This document shows, piece after piece, positions 1-7,068 of a DNA stretch of 64,000 nt. Each line of letters starts with the position of its first letter. Within the stretch, counting starts at the first letter, position 1. The notes below the pieces were generated by a model. That model was not told the DNA's origin and searched no databases. It was given only the letters and a program-made list of their open reading frames with translations. The stretch is taken from contig NZ_CP033367.1 in the NCBI RefSeq assembly GCF_013170845.1, positions 4,961,001 to 5,025,000 of the forward strand. The letters are read 5' to 3'. This DNA is from Mesorhizobium loti R88b (GTDB lineage: Bacteria; Pseudomonadota; Alphaproteobacteria; Rhizobiales; Rhizobiaceae). Both the position numbers and the translations under genes were made by a program.

Positions 1-33
1 TTCTTCTAGGGTCATTTCGCTGATGGGCTTCAT
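1..33 (-). CDS. 5' end of an unidentified gene running off the window
   Basis: An ATG at 33 (minus strand) opens a frame that stays open to the window edge (11 codons, MKPISEMTLEE). It overlaps the stop codon of the upstream HTH gene in an ATGA arrangement, the usual sign of translational coupling, so it is probably the next gene of the integrated element. Too little is visible to name a function. Confidence 0.4.
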   Translation of the reverse strand, partial: MKPISEMTLEE

Positions 34-236
34 GCTGCGGCCCTCGCACGGTCGTTGTCATTTGACGGCGCGCACTTGTTTGCATGCACCCACGCATCAA
101 GATCTTCCGTGCTGTAAATGACACTGCTTCCGAGCTTTATGTACGTCGGGCCGGTGCCATAGCATCGGGCCTTGTCCAGGTAGGATTTGGAAAGGCCGAC
201 GTAATCGGCCGCTTGGCTAACTCGCATATTTGCCAT
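30..236 (-). CDS. AlpA/excisionase-type helix-turn-helix protein
   Basis: A 68-aa protein that is almost entirely one winged-helix/HTH_17-like domain: VSQAADYVGLSKSYLDK forms the HTH and the part ending in STEDLDAWV is the typical end of the AlpA/Xis fold. Such proteins bind DNA as excision directionality factors or element regulators. The ATG at 236 is chosen over a GTG at 254 because GGAGG lies 8 bases upstream of it. It lies in the same orientation as the integrase and the small gene next to it, and is coupled by ATGA overlap to the gene leaving the window. Role in excision is inferred from context only. Confidence 0.7.
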   Translation of the reverse strand: MANMRVSQAADYVGLSKSYLDKARCYGTGPTYIKLGSSVIYSTEDLDAWVHANKCAPSNDNDRARAAA

Positions 237-314
237 GCATTTACCTCCGTGCACCTTGTTGCATGGAGGTAGATAGTCGTTTTCGCCTATTCAATTTATG
301 CAAAGAAATGGGAT

Positions 315-689
315 TTATTCGCGGTTTTCCATGTCGTGGGCCTCTTTGGCCTCCTGAAATGTTGTGACGGCTTTGCGCACGTGCGTCTCTGAGCAACCAA
401 ACTTCTTTGCCAGTTTTCGCAGCGCTTCTTCATAAAGAACCCCGTCATCGCGGAGCCAACCAAACTGCTCGCCGATCTCCAACCAATATCGCGGCAGAGC
501 CTTTTTTCTTCCCCGTGGCCTCTTCGGTGGCTTGAGCATGTCAGCCGCCAGCCGCTGTACGACGGCGTCCGCCTTGCCTGAGCGCAGAACATCGACCATC
601 AGCGTTTTGGCATCCTCGGTACGCCCCTCGCTTAGTGCCGCCTCGATCGGAAGGACCTGCAGACTAAATCCCTTTGGAAGCGGTGCCAT
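315..689 (-). CDS. Hypothetical protein of the integrated element, possible DNA-binding C-terminus
   Basis: A 124-aa protein I do not recognise. The ATG at 689 directly follows the integrase stop codon (691-693), so the two are probably translated together; longer frames would run back into the integrase gene. Residues 50-60 are basic (KPPKRPRGRKK), followed by a tryptophan-containing segment and a C-terminal stretch (LRKLAKKFGCSETHVRKAV) that resembles a helix-turn-helix. Likely an accessory or regulatory protein of the element; that is inference. Confidence 0.55.
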   Translation of the reverse strand: MAPLPKGFSLQVLPIEAALSEGRTEDAKTLMVDVLRSGKADAVVQRLAADMLKPPKRPRGRKKALPRYWLEIGEQFGWLRDDGVLYEEALRKLAKKFGCSETHVRKAVTTFQEAKEAHDMENRE

Positions 690-690
690 T

Positions 691-1932
691 TCATTTGCCT
701 CCGATCGCGTCGGCGATCTTGCCCGCGATGGCATCCGCAGCGGCGCGCACAGGGTCGACATGAAGATGGGCGTAGCGTTGCGTCGTGCCTGCATCGGCAT
801 GGCCGAGCAGCTTCCCTATGATTGGCAGGGACATGCCGTCGCCAGCGCCGACCGACGCGAACGTGTGGCGTAAGTCGTGAAGATGAACGTCACCAAGTCC
901 GGCCCTCCCGGCTATTGCTGCCCACGGCTTCTTAAGATCGGCGCGCGGTGCCTCATGCTCTGTTGCTGCTGAATGACCGGCTATCACGAACTTACCCACG
1001 CGCGGCAATGCGTCCAGCACCGCCTGTGCTGCCGCGGATAGCACTACGGTCTTGCGACCGGTCTTTGAGTCGGGCAGCAACAACAGTCCGCGCTTCTCGT
1101 CGTATTCGGACCAGCGCAAGTTCAGGATCTCCCGCAAGCGGCAGCCTGTCAGCATCAGCAATCGAATGGCGCCGGTCACGTGTGGGCCGTAGACGGTCCT
1201 GTTCTTCTCTTTCGGCGCGTGCTTGCTCTCAGATGATTTGTGCGGAACGCCGATCGTCTCAGCTTCGCGCATAGCGTCGCCCAGCCTTGCCATCTCGTTA
1301 GCCGACAAGAACCGCTCGCGGGCTTCCTCCTTGTTTCTGTCGATCTTTGCGGCCGGGTTCACGCCCTCGGGAACATAACCGCGCTTGGCGCCCCACACAA
1401 AGGCCGCCGACAGCAAAGCCATTGCCCGATTGGCGGAGTACTTCGCCTTCTTCGACATGGCGGAATGTGCGCGCTGTACGTCAACACGAGTGAGGACAAC
1501 GGCTTTCGTTGTACCCATCTGCGGTTCGATATGTTTGGCCAGCGTGATCTTGTAGAACGCGCGTGTCGACTCCTTCATTTCCTTTTCAGAAATGTAGTCG
1601 GCGACGAGCTGCCTTACCGTTCCGCTTGCCCGCTCGTCCGACCGCTCTTTGACCAAATCCTTGCCAAGCGCAGCGTTCGCAATCGCCTTGCGCGCAGCCT
1701 CGCGCGCCTCATTGGCTTTTAGTGTGCCGACGCGGCCGAGCTTCAATCGCTTTTTGGCGCCGCCAGCCACGGGCCGATATTCGGCGAAATACGTTCCTGT
1801 GTTGCCTGTCGTCCGGTAGAGGCCGAAACCGGTTAGGTCATCGTCAAAATAGTAAGTTGTTTTGTTCGGCCTGGCGCCTTCCATGATGCCTGAAACTGCC
1901 GCCGCCGTGATCTTGATTTTAGCCACGTCCAC
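691..1932 (-). CDS. Tyrosine recombinase/integrase (P4-type, N-terminal arm-binding domain)
   Basis: A 413-aa site-specific recombinase. The N-terminal ~90 residues (FDDDLTGFGLYRTTGNTGTY, then KRLKLGRVGTLKANEAREAA) are the DUF4102-type arm-binding domain of P4-like integrases. A SAM-like core-binding domain follows. The catalytic domain has the expected residues: Arg in GCRLREILNLRW, HDLRHTFAS (His-x-x-Arg), LLGHADAGTTQRYAHL (His and the nucleophilic Tyr). Full family length and no frameshift, so probably active. Its start lies about 145 bp from a duplicated tRNA-Pro 3' end, the expected place for an element that integrates in a tRNA gene. It transcribes away from that site. Confidence 0.95.
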   Translation of the reverse strand: MDVAKIKITAAAVSGIMEGARPNKTTYYFDDDLTGFGLYRTTGNTGTYFAEYRPVAGGAKKRLKLGRVGTLKANEAREAARKAIANAALGKDLVKERSDERASGTVRQLVADYISEKEMKESTRAFYKITLAKHIEPQMGTTKAVVLTRVDVQRAHSAMSKKAKYSANRAMALLSAAFVWGAKRGYVPEGVNPAAKIDRNKEEARERFLSANEMARLGDAMREAETIGVPHKSSESKHAPKEKNRTVYGPHVTGAIRLLMLTGCRLREILNLRWSEYDEKRGLLLLPDSKTGRKTVVLSAAAQAVLDALPRVGKFVIAGHSAATEHEAPRADLKKPWAAIAGRAGLGDVHLHDLRHTFASVGAGDGMSLPIIGKLLGHADAGTTQRYAHLHVDPVRAAADAIAGKIADAIGGK

Positions 1933-2075
1933 CCCCGTTTATAGCCACTGTGTAGCCAGCACTTAGGCAGCGGCAGCATATTAGTCAAGTGGGCACAAGT
2001 TGGATATTGTTGGATTTCTGCGGTTTTGGCCTACTCCGTGCAACGATAGGAATGGCTATAAAACCTAGTAATTAA

Positions 2076-2122
2076 GACTGGGGGTCAAGGGGTCGTCGGT
2101 TCGAATCCGGCCACTCCGACCA
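2076..2122 (+). repeat. Duplicated 3' end of tRNA-Pro(GGG): attachment site and right end of the integrated element
   Basis: This 47-bp stretch reads as the 3' part of a tRNA: anticodon loop CTGGGGG with the 3' anticodon strand TCAAG, a T-arm (GTCGG, TTCGAAT, CCGGC), the acceptor strand CACTCCG, discriminator A and CCA. The layout matches a proline tRNA with anticodon GGG. No 5' half (acceptor CGGAGTG, D-arm) is upstream, so this is not a working gene. Integration into a tRNA 3' end leaves exactly such a duplicate at the far end of the element, which implies that the intact tRNA lies to the left, outside the window. Confidence 0.8.
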
Positions 2123-2613
2123 TTAATTAGAACAAGGACTTACCCCCAAAGTCCGCCTCAATTTCCCAGCCCATTTTCTTCGAGGGTCACGCAAGGGGTA
2201 ACTGCCCCTCCCAATTCGCTCGCGTTCCTGCGACTACCGACTGGTTCTGCATGTGGGGCGCGTAATCCGTCTCCTGCAAAACGGCGCCTGAACATCATGC
2301 TCTTTTGGTCTGACCCGTAGAGACCCGCGCCGAAGCTTTTGGAAGGCGCAGGCCGAGTTTCCAATTCAGATCGAATATGAAGGTTGGTTCGGAGAGAAAT
2401 ATCAAAGGGACCAGCCAAACGTCCTGCAGATCGCCGATTCCGACAGCTTTACAGGCGGTATGTGGGGGCCAGTCAAAACAGCCGGAGGAAATCGTGAAGG
2501 TAAATGAGAAAGCCCGCCACTGTGAGGCACACGGTCGGGGCGTTGTGGGTGTTCCTTGATTTCGATTGCATTGTTACTTTAGGAAACCCTAACATCGAGT
2601 GTGTTGAATCGGT
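2123..2613. other. Gene-poor stretch next to the attachment site
   Basis: About 490 bp without a convincing gene. The frame at 2158-2418 (minus) encodes 86 aa with no recognisable motif and no good ribosome site; plus-strand frames at 2377-2559 and 2504-2761 overlap each other and look random. Probably chromosomal spacer or decayed DNA just outside the integrated element. Confidence 0.4.
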
Positions 2614-2628
2614 TTGGGGACTAATGTC

Positions 2629-3036
2629 ATGCCGAAGGTTTCGGATCTCTTTTGTAAGACAGCTGTTGTGTGGCTCATTCTGGGGATCGGGGCCGGCTTA
2701 CAGATGGCGATCTCGGGCGACCACGGTGCCTTTCCGGCGCATGCCCACATCAATCTTTTAGGTTGGGTCACAAGCGCAATCTTCGGCGGCTACTACGCCC
2801 TTAATCCGGCAAAGGCAGCGCGGAAAATGGCGATGATCCACTACGGCCTGTATAACGTCGGGTTGGTGATCATGCTGCCGGCGCTGTATTTGATGCTGCA
2901 AGGCAATACGGCGCTTGAGCCGATCGTCGCCGTCGGTTCGCTTATTGTAGCTTCTGCAGTGCTGTTATTCGCCTTCGTAGTGTTCTCAAACGCAAACGTG
3001 CGCTTGGCGTCCGACTTATCGCCAGCAACCCGCTGA
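2629..3036 (+). CDS. Small integral membrane protein with a heme-copper oxidase subunit I-like segment
   Basis: A 135-aa protein with four predicted membrane helices. The HAHINLLGWVT segment at about residues 40-50 resembles the helix carrying a heme ligand in cytochrome oxidase subunit I and related short membrane proteins. It is far too short to be an oxidase subunit, so it is probably one of the stand-alone cbb3-subunit-I-like membrane proteins known in proteobacteria; function unknown. The ATG at 2629 is preferred over a TTG at 2614 because GGGGA lies 8 bases upstream of it. It stands alone, with no operon partner. Confidence 0.7.
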   Translation: MPKVSDLFCKTAVVWLILGIGAGLQMAISGDHGAFPAHAHINLLGWVTSAIFGGYYALNPAKAARKMAMIHYGLYNVGLVIMLPALYLMLQGNTALEPIVAVGSLIVASAVLLFAFVVFSNANVRLASDLSPATR

Positions 3037-3109
3037 ACATCGACTGAAGTCATTCAACGGGAAAGCTCGCCACCCGGGAGGAGGCGGGCGCTACCCTGCG
3101 TGCGGGCGG

Positions 3110-3262
3110 TTAGGAATTCTTGTCGCCGTTTGGATTTGGTGCCGGTGCCTCTCGCACGTCTCGCGGTGGCGGATCGATATGTTTCGGCTCAGGGGATGCC
3201 TCGTCATCATGATGGACATTCGGGCTTGGCACCGGCCGTGGCTCTTTGGCTTTATTTGGCAT
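3110..3262 (-). CDS. Small proline-rich, charged hypothetical protein
   Basis: A 50-aa hydrophilic protein rich in Pro, Asp, Glu and His (VPSPNVHHDDEASPEPKH and similar). No domain or signal peptide. The ATG at 3262 has a good ribosome site (GGAGGA about 5 bases upstream), the main reason to accept so short a frame. Likely disordered in the cytoplasm. Function unknown. Confidence 0.45.
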   Translation of the reverse strand: MPNKAKEPRPVPSPNVHHDDEASPEPKHIDPPPRDVREAPAPNPNGDKNS

Positions 3263-3440
3263 CAGTTCCTCCGTTACCTGAAAGCAATGGCCGATCTCTT
3301 TGTTCCGATGGCGCCAAATTAAAGACCCGCCACCAGCGGCAGCGGTCCTAACACGCCACGGTGGCATGGCGAGCGCGGTGAGGCAGCGGGCTTAATTTTG
3401 CCGACCCAGGAACCCAGCGTGGGCCAGCGCGTTCTCCGGA

Positions 3441-3695
3441 ATGGTCAAGAACATCGCCTTTGCTGCCTTCCTCGCTCAAATCGCCCTGGTGTCGGCCCTC
3501 ATCACTCAAACCGTGCTTTTTGCTTCCTCGGCCAGCCAGGCAGCGAGCTCGCAACCGGCGGTGACGCCAGTTCCCGCTATCGCCACTGATGAGGAATGCG
3601 CCAAGGCAACATGGCCGGATATCCCCAAACATTGCCTTTTACGGGTCGAGGCGCGAAAGCACATCACAATGATCGCTCTGACGCCCGCTAAGTAG
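3441..3695 (+). CDS. Small exported protein with signal peptide
   Basis: An 84-aa protein. Residues 1-35 form a signal peptide (MVKN, a hydrophobic core, then SSASQAASS as the likely cleavage region). The mature part has two cysteines in the pattern ECAKATWPDIPKHCLL, which recurs in small exported proteins of rhizobia; the cysteines probably form a disulfide in the periplasm. The ribosome site is weak (CCGGAA). No partner gene is evident. Confidence 0.6.
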   Translation: MVKNIAFAAFLAQIALVSALITQTVLFASSASQAASSQPAVTPVPAIATDEECAKATWPDIPKHCLLRVEARKHITMIALTPAK

Positions 3696-3860
3696 AACAC
3701 CTGCCACCAGCGGCAGCGGGCCAAACTCGCCTCGGTGGGCCGTGCCAGACAGGAATGACTGCCCGCCGCTGTGCCCCCATCCGAGCGATGGCTCGTCGTC
3801 TGCCGTGTCCTCCAAGTCGCAATCGACATCCGTCAGGTCGAGCGCGGTGATGAGCGACAT
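3639..3860 (-). CDS. Hypothetical small acidic protein, possibly a gene fragment
   Basis: A 73-aa frame starting at ATG 3860. Its middle, VDCDLEDTADDEPSLGWG, looks like an acidic motif seen in small rhizobial hypothetical proteins, which is the reason to list it. The C-terminal part overlaps antisense with the end of the exported-protein gene, and the ribosome site is poor, so it may be a remnant rather than an active gene. Confidence 0.3.
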   Translation of the reverse strand: MSLITALDLTDVDCDLEDTADDEPSLGWGHSGGQSFLSGTAHRGEFGPLPLVAGVLLSGRQSDHCDVLSRLDP

Positions 3861-3982
3861 GGCGCAAGTCCTGCGCGTCAAGCCGCCTCAACCCAAGATG
3901 CACCCAGAAAAAGTCAAGATAGGTTCTTGAACGCTTTACTTGAGGGGGCGTACCGTCGATTCAATCTGGGGTTGGTGACGCA

Positions 3983-4150
3983 ATGCTGAAGGACGACGAC
4001 GGCGAACAGCTTTGGGCTTTTGACCTTGACGCTCTGCGCAAGGCTTTTGACAAATACGTCGAAGAGCACAAAACCACTGCTGCTGAGTGGGGCGAACACG
4101 CCAAGCGGTTCCTCGAAAAACAAAGAGTTCGTCAGCGCGAAGTGAGCTGA
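3983..4150 (+). CDS. Small charged hypothetical protein (55 aa)
   Basis: ATG 3983 to TGA 4148-4150 encodes a hydrophilic, mostly helical 55-residue protein: an acidic start (MLKDDDGEQLWAFDL) followed by lysine/glutamate-rich helix (KAFDKYVEEHKTTAAEWGEH, then RFLEKQRV). The regular amphipathic pattern and its codon use argue for a real gene. The upstream ribosome site is weak (GGTGACG). Function unknown. Confidence 0.4.
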   Translation: MLKDDDGEQLWAFDLDALRKAFDKYVEEHKTTAAEWGEHAKRFLEKQRVRQREVS

Positions 4151-4183
4151 CCTCCCCGGCGGGCGCCGGCATCTCCTCGACCC

Positions 4184-4300
4184 TCACCTCGTCGCCGATC
4201 TCCTTGGCCATGTCGGAGGCTTGTCCTTGGTCAGGACCGTGCGCCAGTGCGGCTTCTCGAAGACGCTCATGACGTAGGGTGTTGCAGGCTTGTCGGCCAT
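4184..4300 (-). pseudogene. Short hypothetical frame, possibly frameshifted
   Basis: The frame from ATG 4300 encodes MADKPATPYVMSVFEKPHW and onwards for 38 codons, with AGGCGAGG upstream. At about 4211-4215 the coding character moves to the neighbouring frame, which continues MAKEIGDEVRVEEMPAPAGE. This suggests either a one-base frameshift in a longer small gene or two short frames by chance. No family recognised. Confidence 0.25.
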
Positions 4301-4552
4301 TGCCTCGCCTGGAACAAATTGAAAGCCCGCGCTCTCGGCCAGAGGTGCGCGGGCCGATCGGAGGCCCGATCTACGGCAGGCGATGGAGGGCACCACCTGC
4401 CGCACGCATCAACCTTTAGGGATGGCTAATGTTCCGTCAAGCACCACTAGGCGACATCAAGTCTGGGTGAAGCCAATGAATTAGCCCGCCGCCCCATTCA
4501 CGGCAGCGGCGGGCGCCCCTACGATGACGGGACTTGCTGGGGCGTTGGAACC

Positions 4553-5065
4553 CTAGCCGCCATGGAAACTCTCAGGGCGCCCTGATGTTCCGGCCGAGCT
4601 ACTTAACCCTTGGCACACATCCACCCATTCAGCGCCGGTCAGCTCAACCATCCGCTGCGGTGCAATCCGCACCGCCGCGTTGGTGGCTCCAGCAGCCGGC
4701 ACCACCTCGGCGAATTCGCGCAGCGACACGTCGCAGTAGACCCGCAGCGGTGCCGGTAGGCCGAATGGGCAGACGCCGCCGACCGGATGGCTGGTGGCGG
4801 CGACAACTTCCTCGGCGTCCAGCATGCGCGGCTTGCCGCCGAACTGGTCCTTGAACTTGCGGTTGTCCAGCCTGGCGATGCCGCTGGTCACCACCAGCAT
4901 GGTGCGGTCGCCGACGCGCAGGCAGATGGTCTTGGCGATCTGCGCCGGCAGAACGCCATGCGCTTCCGCCGCCAGCGTCACCGTCGCGGAACTTGCTTGC
5001 GTGACGATGACCTCGATATCGGGCGCATGAGCGGCGAAGAAGGCACGAACGGAGTCCAGGCTCAT
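4553..5065 (-). CDS. YbaK/EbsC-family aminoacyl-tRNA deacylase
   Basis: A 170-aa protein made of one YbaK/prolyl-tRNA-editing domain. Members hydrolyse wrongly charged aminoacyl-tRNA in trans (for example Cys- or Ala-tRNA-Pro). Visible features: TLAAEAHGVLPAQIAKTI with the conserved lysine of the family, a GIARLDNRK segment, and GGVCPFGLP, the typical GG.cPfG loop. Length is typical. ATG 5065 is used; a TTG at 5086 would add seven residues. It stands alone; the exact tRNA substrate cannot be told. Confidence 0.85.
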   Translation of the reverse strand: MSLDSVRAFFAAHAPDIEVIVTQASSATVTLAAEAHGVLPAQIAKTICLRVGDRTMLVVTSGIARLDNRKFKDQFGGKPRMLDAEEVVAATSHPVGGVCPFGLPAPLRVYCDVSLREFAEVVPAAGATNAAVRIAPQRMVELTGAEWVDVCQGLSSSAGTSGRPESFHGG

Positions 5066-5198
5066 ATCGGAAAAACCATGGGTCAAACCCTATTCAGGCT
5101 AGGCGATTGGCAGGGATTTGGATGCAGCCCGTATAAACACGTGCGATCGGCAAATGGGCAAGCCCGGCCTGCCGGAGAACACTGTCAGATCAACAAGA

Positions 5199-5225
5199 AA
5201 CCCGCCAAACGGGCCTTGGCGGGTT
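5199..5225 (-). terminator. Rho-independent terminator of the XRE regulator gene
   Basis: Perfect 10-bp inverted repeat (AACCCGCCAA and TTGGCGGGTT) with a 7-base loop, followed on the minus strand by a T-rich run (TTTCTTGTT). It lies 22 bp past the stop codon of the 5248-5532 gene. Confidence 0.75.
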
Positions 5226-5247
5226 CTCTTGCATGACTTGTACTGAT

Positions 5248-5532
5248 CTATGCCTGCGGTCGGCCTTGCGCGGCCGGCGTCGGTGCGGCGGAAGCGATGA
5301 GAGCGTCCTGGGGCAGTCCAAGCGCGGACGCGATACGGCGCAGCTTCGAGGGATCGGCCGCCCGGCCGTTCTCGATATCCTCGATCTCGCCGACCGAGAG
5401 GCCGCAAGTCAGGGAAAGCTCTTCCACGCTGTATCCGCGGGTTTCCCGCATGGCTCTGAGGGTGGTGTAATCCGGCCCGATCTCACTGGCTAACGGTTCG
5501 GAGAGGGCATGGCTTGTTGCATTGTAGGGCAT
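5248..5532 (-). CDS. XRE-family helix-turn-helix transcriptional regulator
   Basis: A 94-aa protein with a Cro/CI-type HTH at about residues 30-80: YTTLRAMRETRGYSVEELSL, then CGLSVGEIEDIENGRAADPS and LRRIASALGLP. There is no ligand-binding domain, so it is a single-domain DNA-binding protein. ATG 5532 has GGAG 6 bases upstream. It is a single-gene unit ended by a strong terminator. Target genes unknown. Confidence 0.8.
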   Translation of the reverse strand: MPYNATSHALSEPLASEIGPDYTTLRAMRETRGYSVEELSLTCGLSVGEIEDIENGRAADPSKLRRIASALGLPQDALIASAAPTPAAQGRPQA

Positions 5533-5818
5533 TGGCAACTCCGGTGGCTGAAAGCGTTTGATCAAAATGGAGTGTTGCCTGAGACGGCCGGAACATGCCC
5601 GCTCGCCAGCGATTTGCCAAGAGCCAAACAGGCCGTCACGCTATCGTGAACCTCTGGCATGCGACGCGGCGGTTTCACGCATATCGGCGCCATCAAGTTC
5701 TTTTGAACACGCCAACACCTTTTTGCCCGGAGGTTTGGACCCACCTGTTCGTTGTTCTGATGCGCTGGGGTGAAAACCATCCGGTTCCAGCCAGCCCGTT
5801 CCCAGAAGGATCCCTGCA

Positions 5819-6433
5819 ATGAACCTCAAGATTGTCATGGTCGTGCTCGGCACGATCTCAAGCCTTTCCGTTGCCGCCGTGAGCGGCGCTCAAGCCGCGG
5901 ACGCGGTGCGCGTGCGTGGTACGGTGGTCAGTTTCGACCCATCGCTGTTGACTGTAAAAACCCGCCAAGGCGAGACTTCCGCGATCAAGCTCAATACCGG
6001 CTGGAAGATTTCGGGCGTCGCCAGCGCCTCCGAAAAGGACATCAAACAGGGCGATTTCCTCGGCATTGCTTCCGTTTCGAAGGCGGATGGCGGCAGCGGC
6101 GCACTGGAAGTGGTGATTTTCCCGGCCGCCTTGAAAGGCACCGGCGAGGGCGACCGTCCCTGGGACCTGCAGCCGAACAGCCGTATGACCAATGGCACTG
6201 TCGCCGACGTCACCGACATCAACGGGCGAGCCGTGACCCTGACCTACGACAACGGGCAGACCAAGAAGATTTCGATCCCCGACAGCACGCCAGTCGTGAC
6301 CTTTGCCCAGGCCGAAACGACCGATCTCAAGCCGGGCGCGACCGTCTTCGTCAACGCTCAGCGTGAGGCTGACGGCACGCTGAGTTCCAGCCGCGTGGTT
6401 GTCGGAACCAATGGCGTGGTTCCGCCGATGTAA
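5819..6433 (+). CDS. Exported DUF5666-type beta-rich protein
   Basis: A 204-aa exported protein. Residues 1-27 are a signal peptide ending in GAQAA. The mature protein holds two similar OB-like segments: VRGTVVSFDPSLLTVKT near the start and VADVTDINGRAVTLTYDNG in the second half, each of the G-x-V...d...l-t-v type seen in DUF5666 proteins. Probably periplasmic; function unknown. AGAAGGA lies upstream of the ATG. The next gene on the same strand (6603) is a histidine-rich exported protein. Confidence 0.65.
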   Translation: MNLKIVMVVLGTISSLSVAAVSGAQAADAVRVRGTVVSFDPSLLTVKTRQGETSAIKLNTGWKISGVASASEKDIKQGDFLGIASVSKADGGSGALEVVIFPAALKGTGEGDRPWDLQPNSRMTNGTVADVTDINGRAVTLTYDNGQTKKISIPDSTPVVTFAQAETTDLKPGATVFVNAQREADGTLSSSRVVVGTNGVVPPM

Positions 6434-6602
6434 TTTTCCGCCTGCCGGTGGTGGCGACCAACCTGGATTTCCCAGAAACAGTCCAGAAACAAAATTCTAC
6501 AATCGGGAAATACTGACGAAAAAAATTGGGTGCGTAATCCCATTCGCGGCGGTCGGGCTATCGACCCGATTTATATATGCCTGCGAAAAAAGGAAACGAT
6601 CC

Positions 6603-6812
6603 ATGAAGAAGTCCCTCGTCTCGGCCCTCGGGGTTGCAGTTGCAGTTGCTTTCACGGTTCCTATGATCGGTGCAACCAGCGCGGAAGCGGCCCCGATGGC
6701 AAAGCATCATCATCATCGTCACCACCATCATCATCGCCACCACCACTGGCACCACCACCATCATCATCACCACCACCACCACCACATGAAGAAGATGGTG
6801 AAGAAGGCCTAA
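6603..6812 (+). CDS. Histidine-rich exported protein
   Basis: A 69-aa protein: residues 1-30 are a signal peptide (MKKSLVSALGVAVAVAF and ending TSAEAAP), followed by a run with 24 His, broken only by Arg and Trp, and a basic tail (MKKMVKKA). AAGGAAA precedes the ATG. Such clusters bind Ni, Zn, Cu or Co, so the likely role is periplasmic metal buffering; this is inference. CAC and CAT are mixed, so it is not simply an expanded single-codon repeat. The repeat is prone to slippage, and His number may vary between strains. Confidence 0.75.
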   Translation: MKKSLVSALGVAVAVAFTVPMIGATSAEAAPMAKHHHHRHHHHHRHHHWHHHHHHHHHHHHMKKMVKKA

Positions 6813-6827
6813 TACCAGACCGCCAAC

Positions 6828-6869
6828 GAGAAGACCGGCCTTGGCTTCTTGTTCAAGGCTGGTCTTCTC
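6828..6869 (+). terminator. Long hairpin after the histidine-rich gene
   Basis: A 16-bp stem with one G-T pair (GAGAAGACCGGCCTTG and CAAGGCTGGTCTTCTC) around a 10-base loop, 15 bp past the stop codon. No U-run follows on the plus strand, so it may be a weak terminator or an mRNA-stabilising hairpin. Confidence 0.5.
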
Positions 6870-6995
6870 CTGGCTGTGCAATGCCAGGCCCGACATGAAT
6901 CGGGCCTATCGAATTTCGCCTGATGACATTGCTGGCCCAGGATTTTCGGCGCCGCTCCGATACCGCAACGATCAGCGAAATCTTTCACGCGGAGC

Positions 6996-7010
6996 CAAAT
7001 CGCGATACGG
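6996..7010 (+). repeat. Leader repeat of TupA-like copy 1
   Basis: CAAATCGCGATACGG, 59 bp upstream of the first TupA-like gene, recurs exactly at 8059-8073, 66 bp upstream of the second. It contains the palindrome TCGCGA. It shows that the duplicated unit included the leader. Confidence 0.6.
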
Positions 7011-7068
7011 CAAGGGATGTTTCTGACCGGTACCTGCACCGATCAGCCTTCGCCAACCAGGTATCCCG

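Noticed and set aside
2158..2418. An 86-codon frame in the gene-poor patch
   Set aside because: No motif, poor ribosome site, no partner; kept only as part of the described spacer.
6700..6790. The CAC/CAT array as a stand-alone microsatellite
   Set aside because: It is in frame inside a gene with a signal peptide and ribosome site, so it is coding sequence; slippage remains possible.
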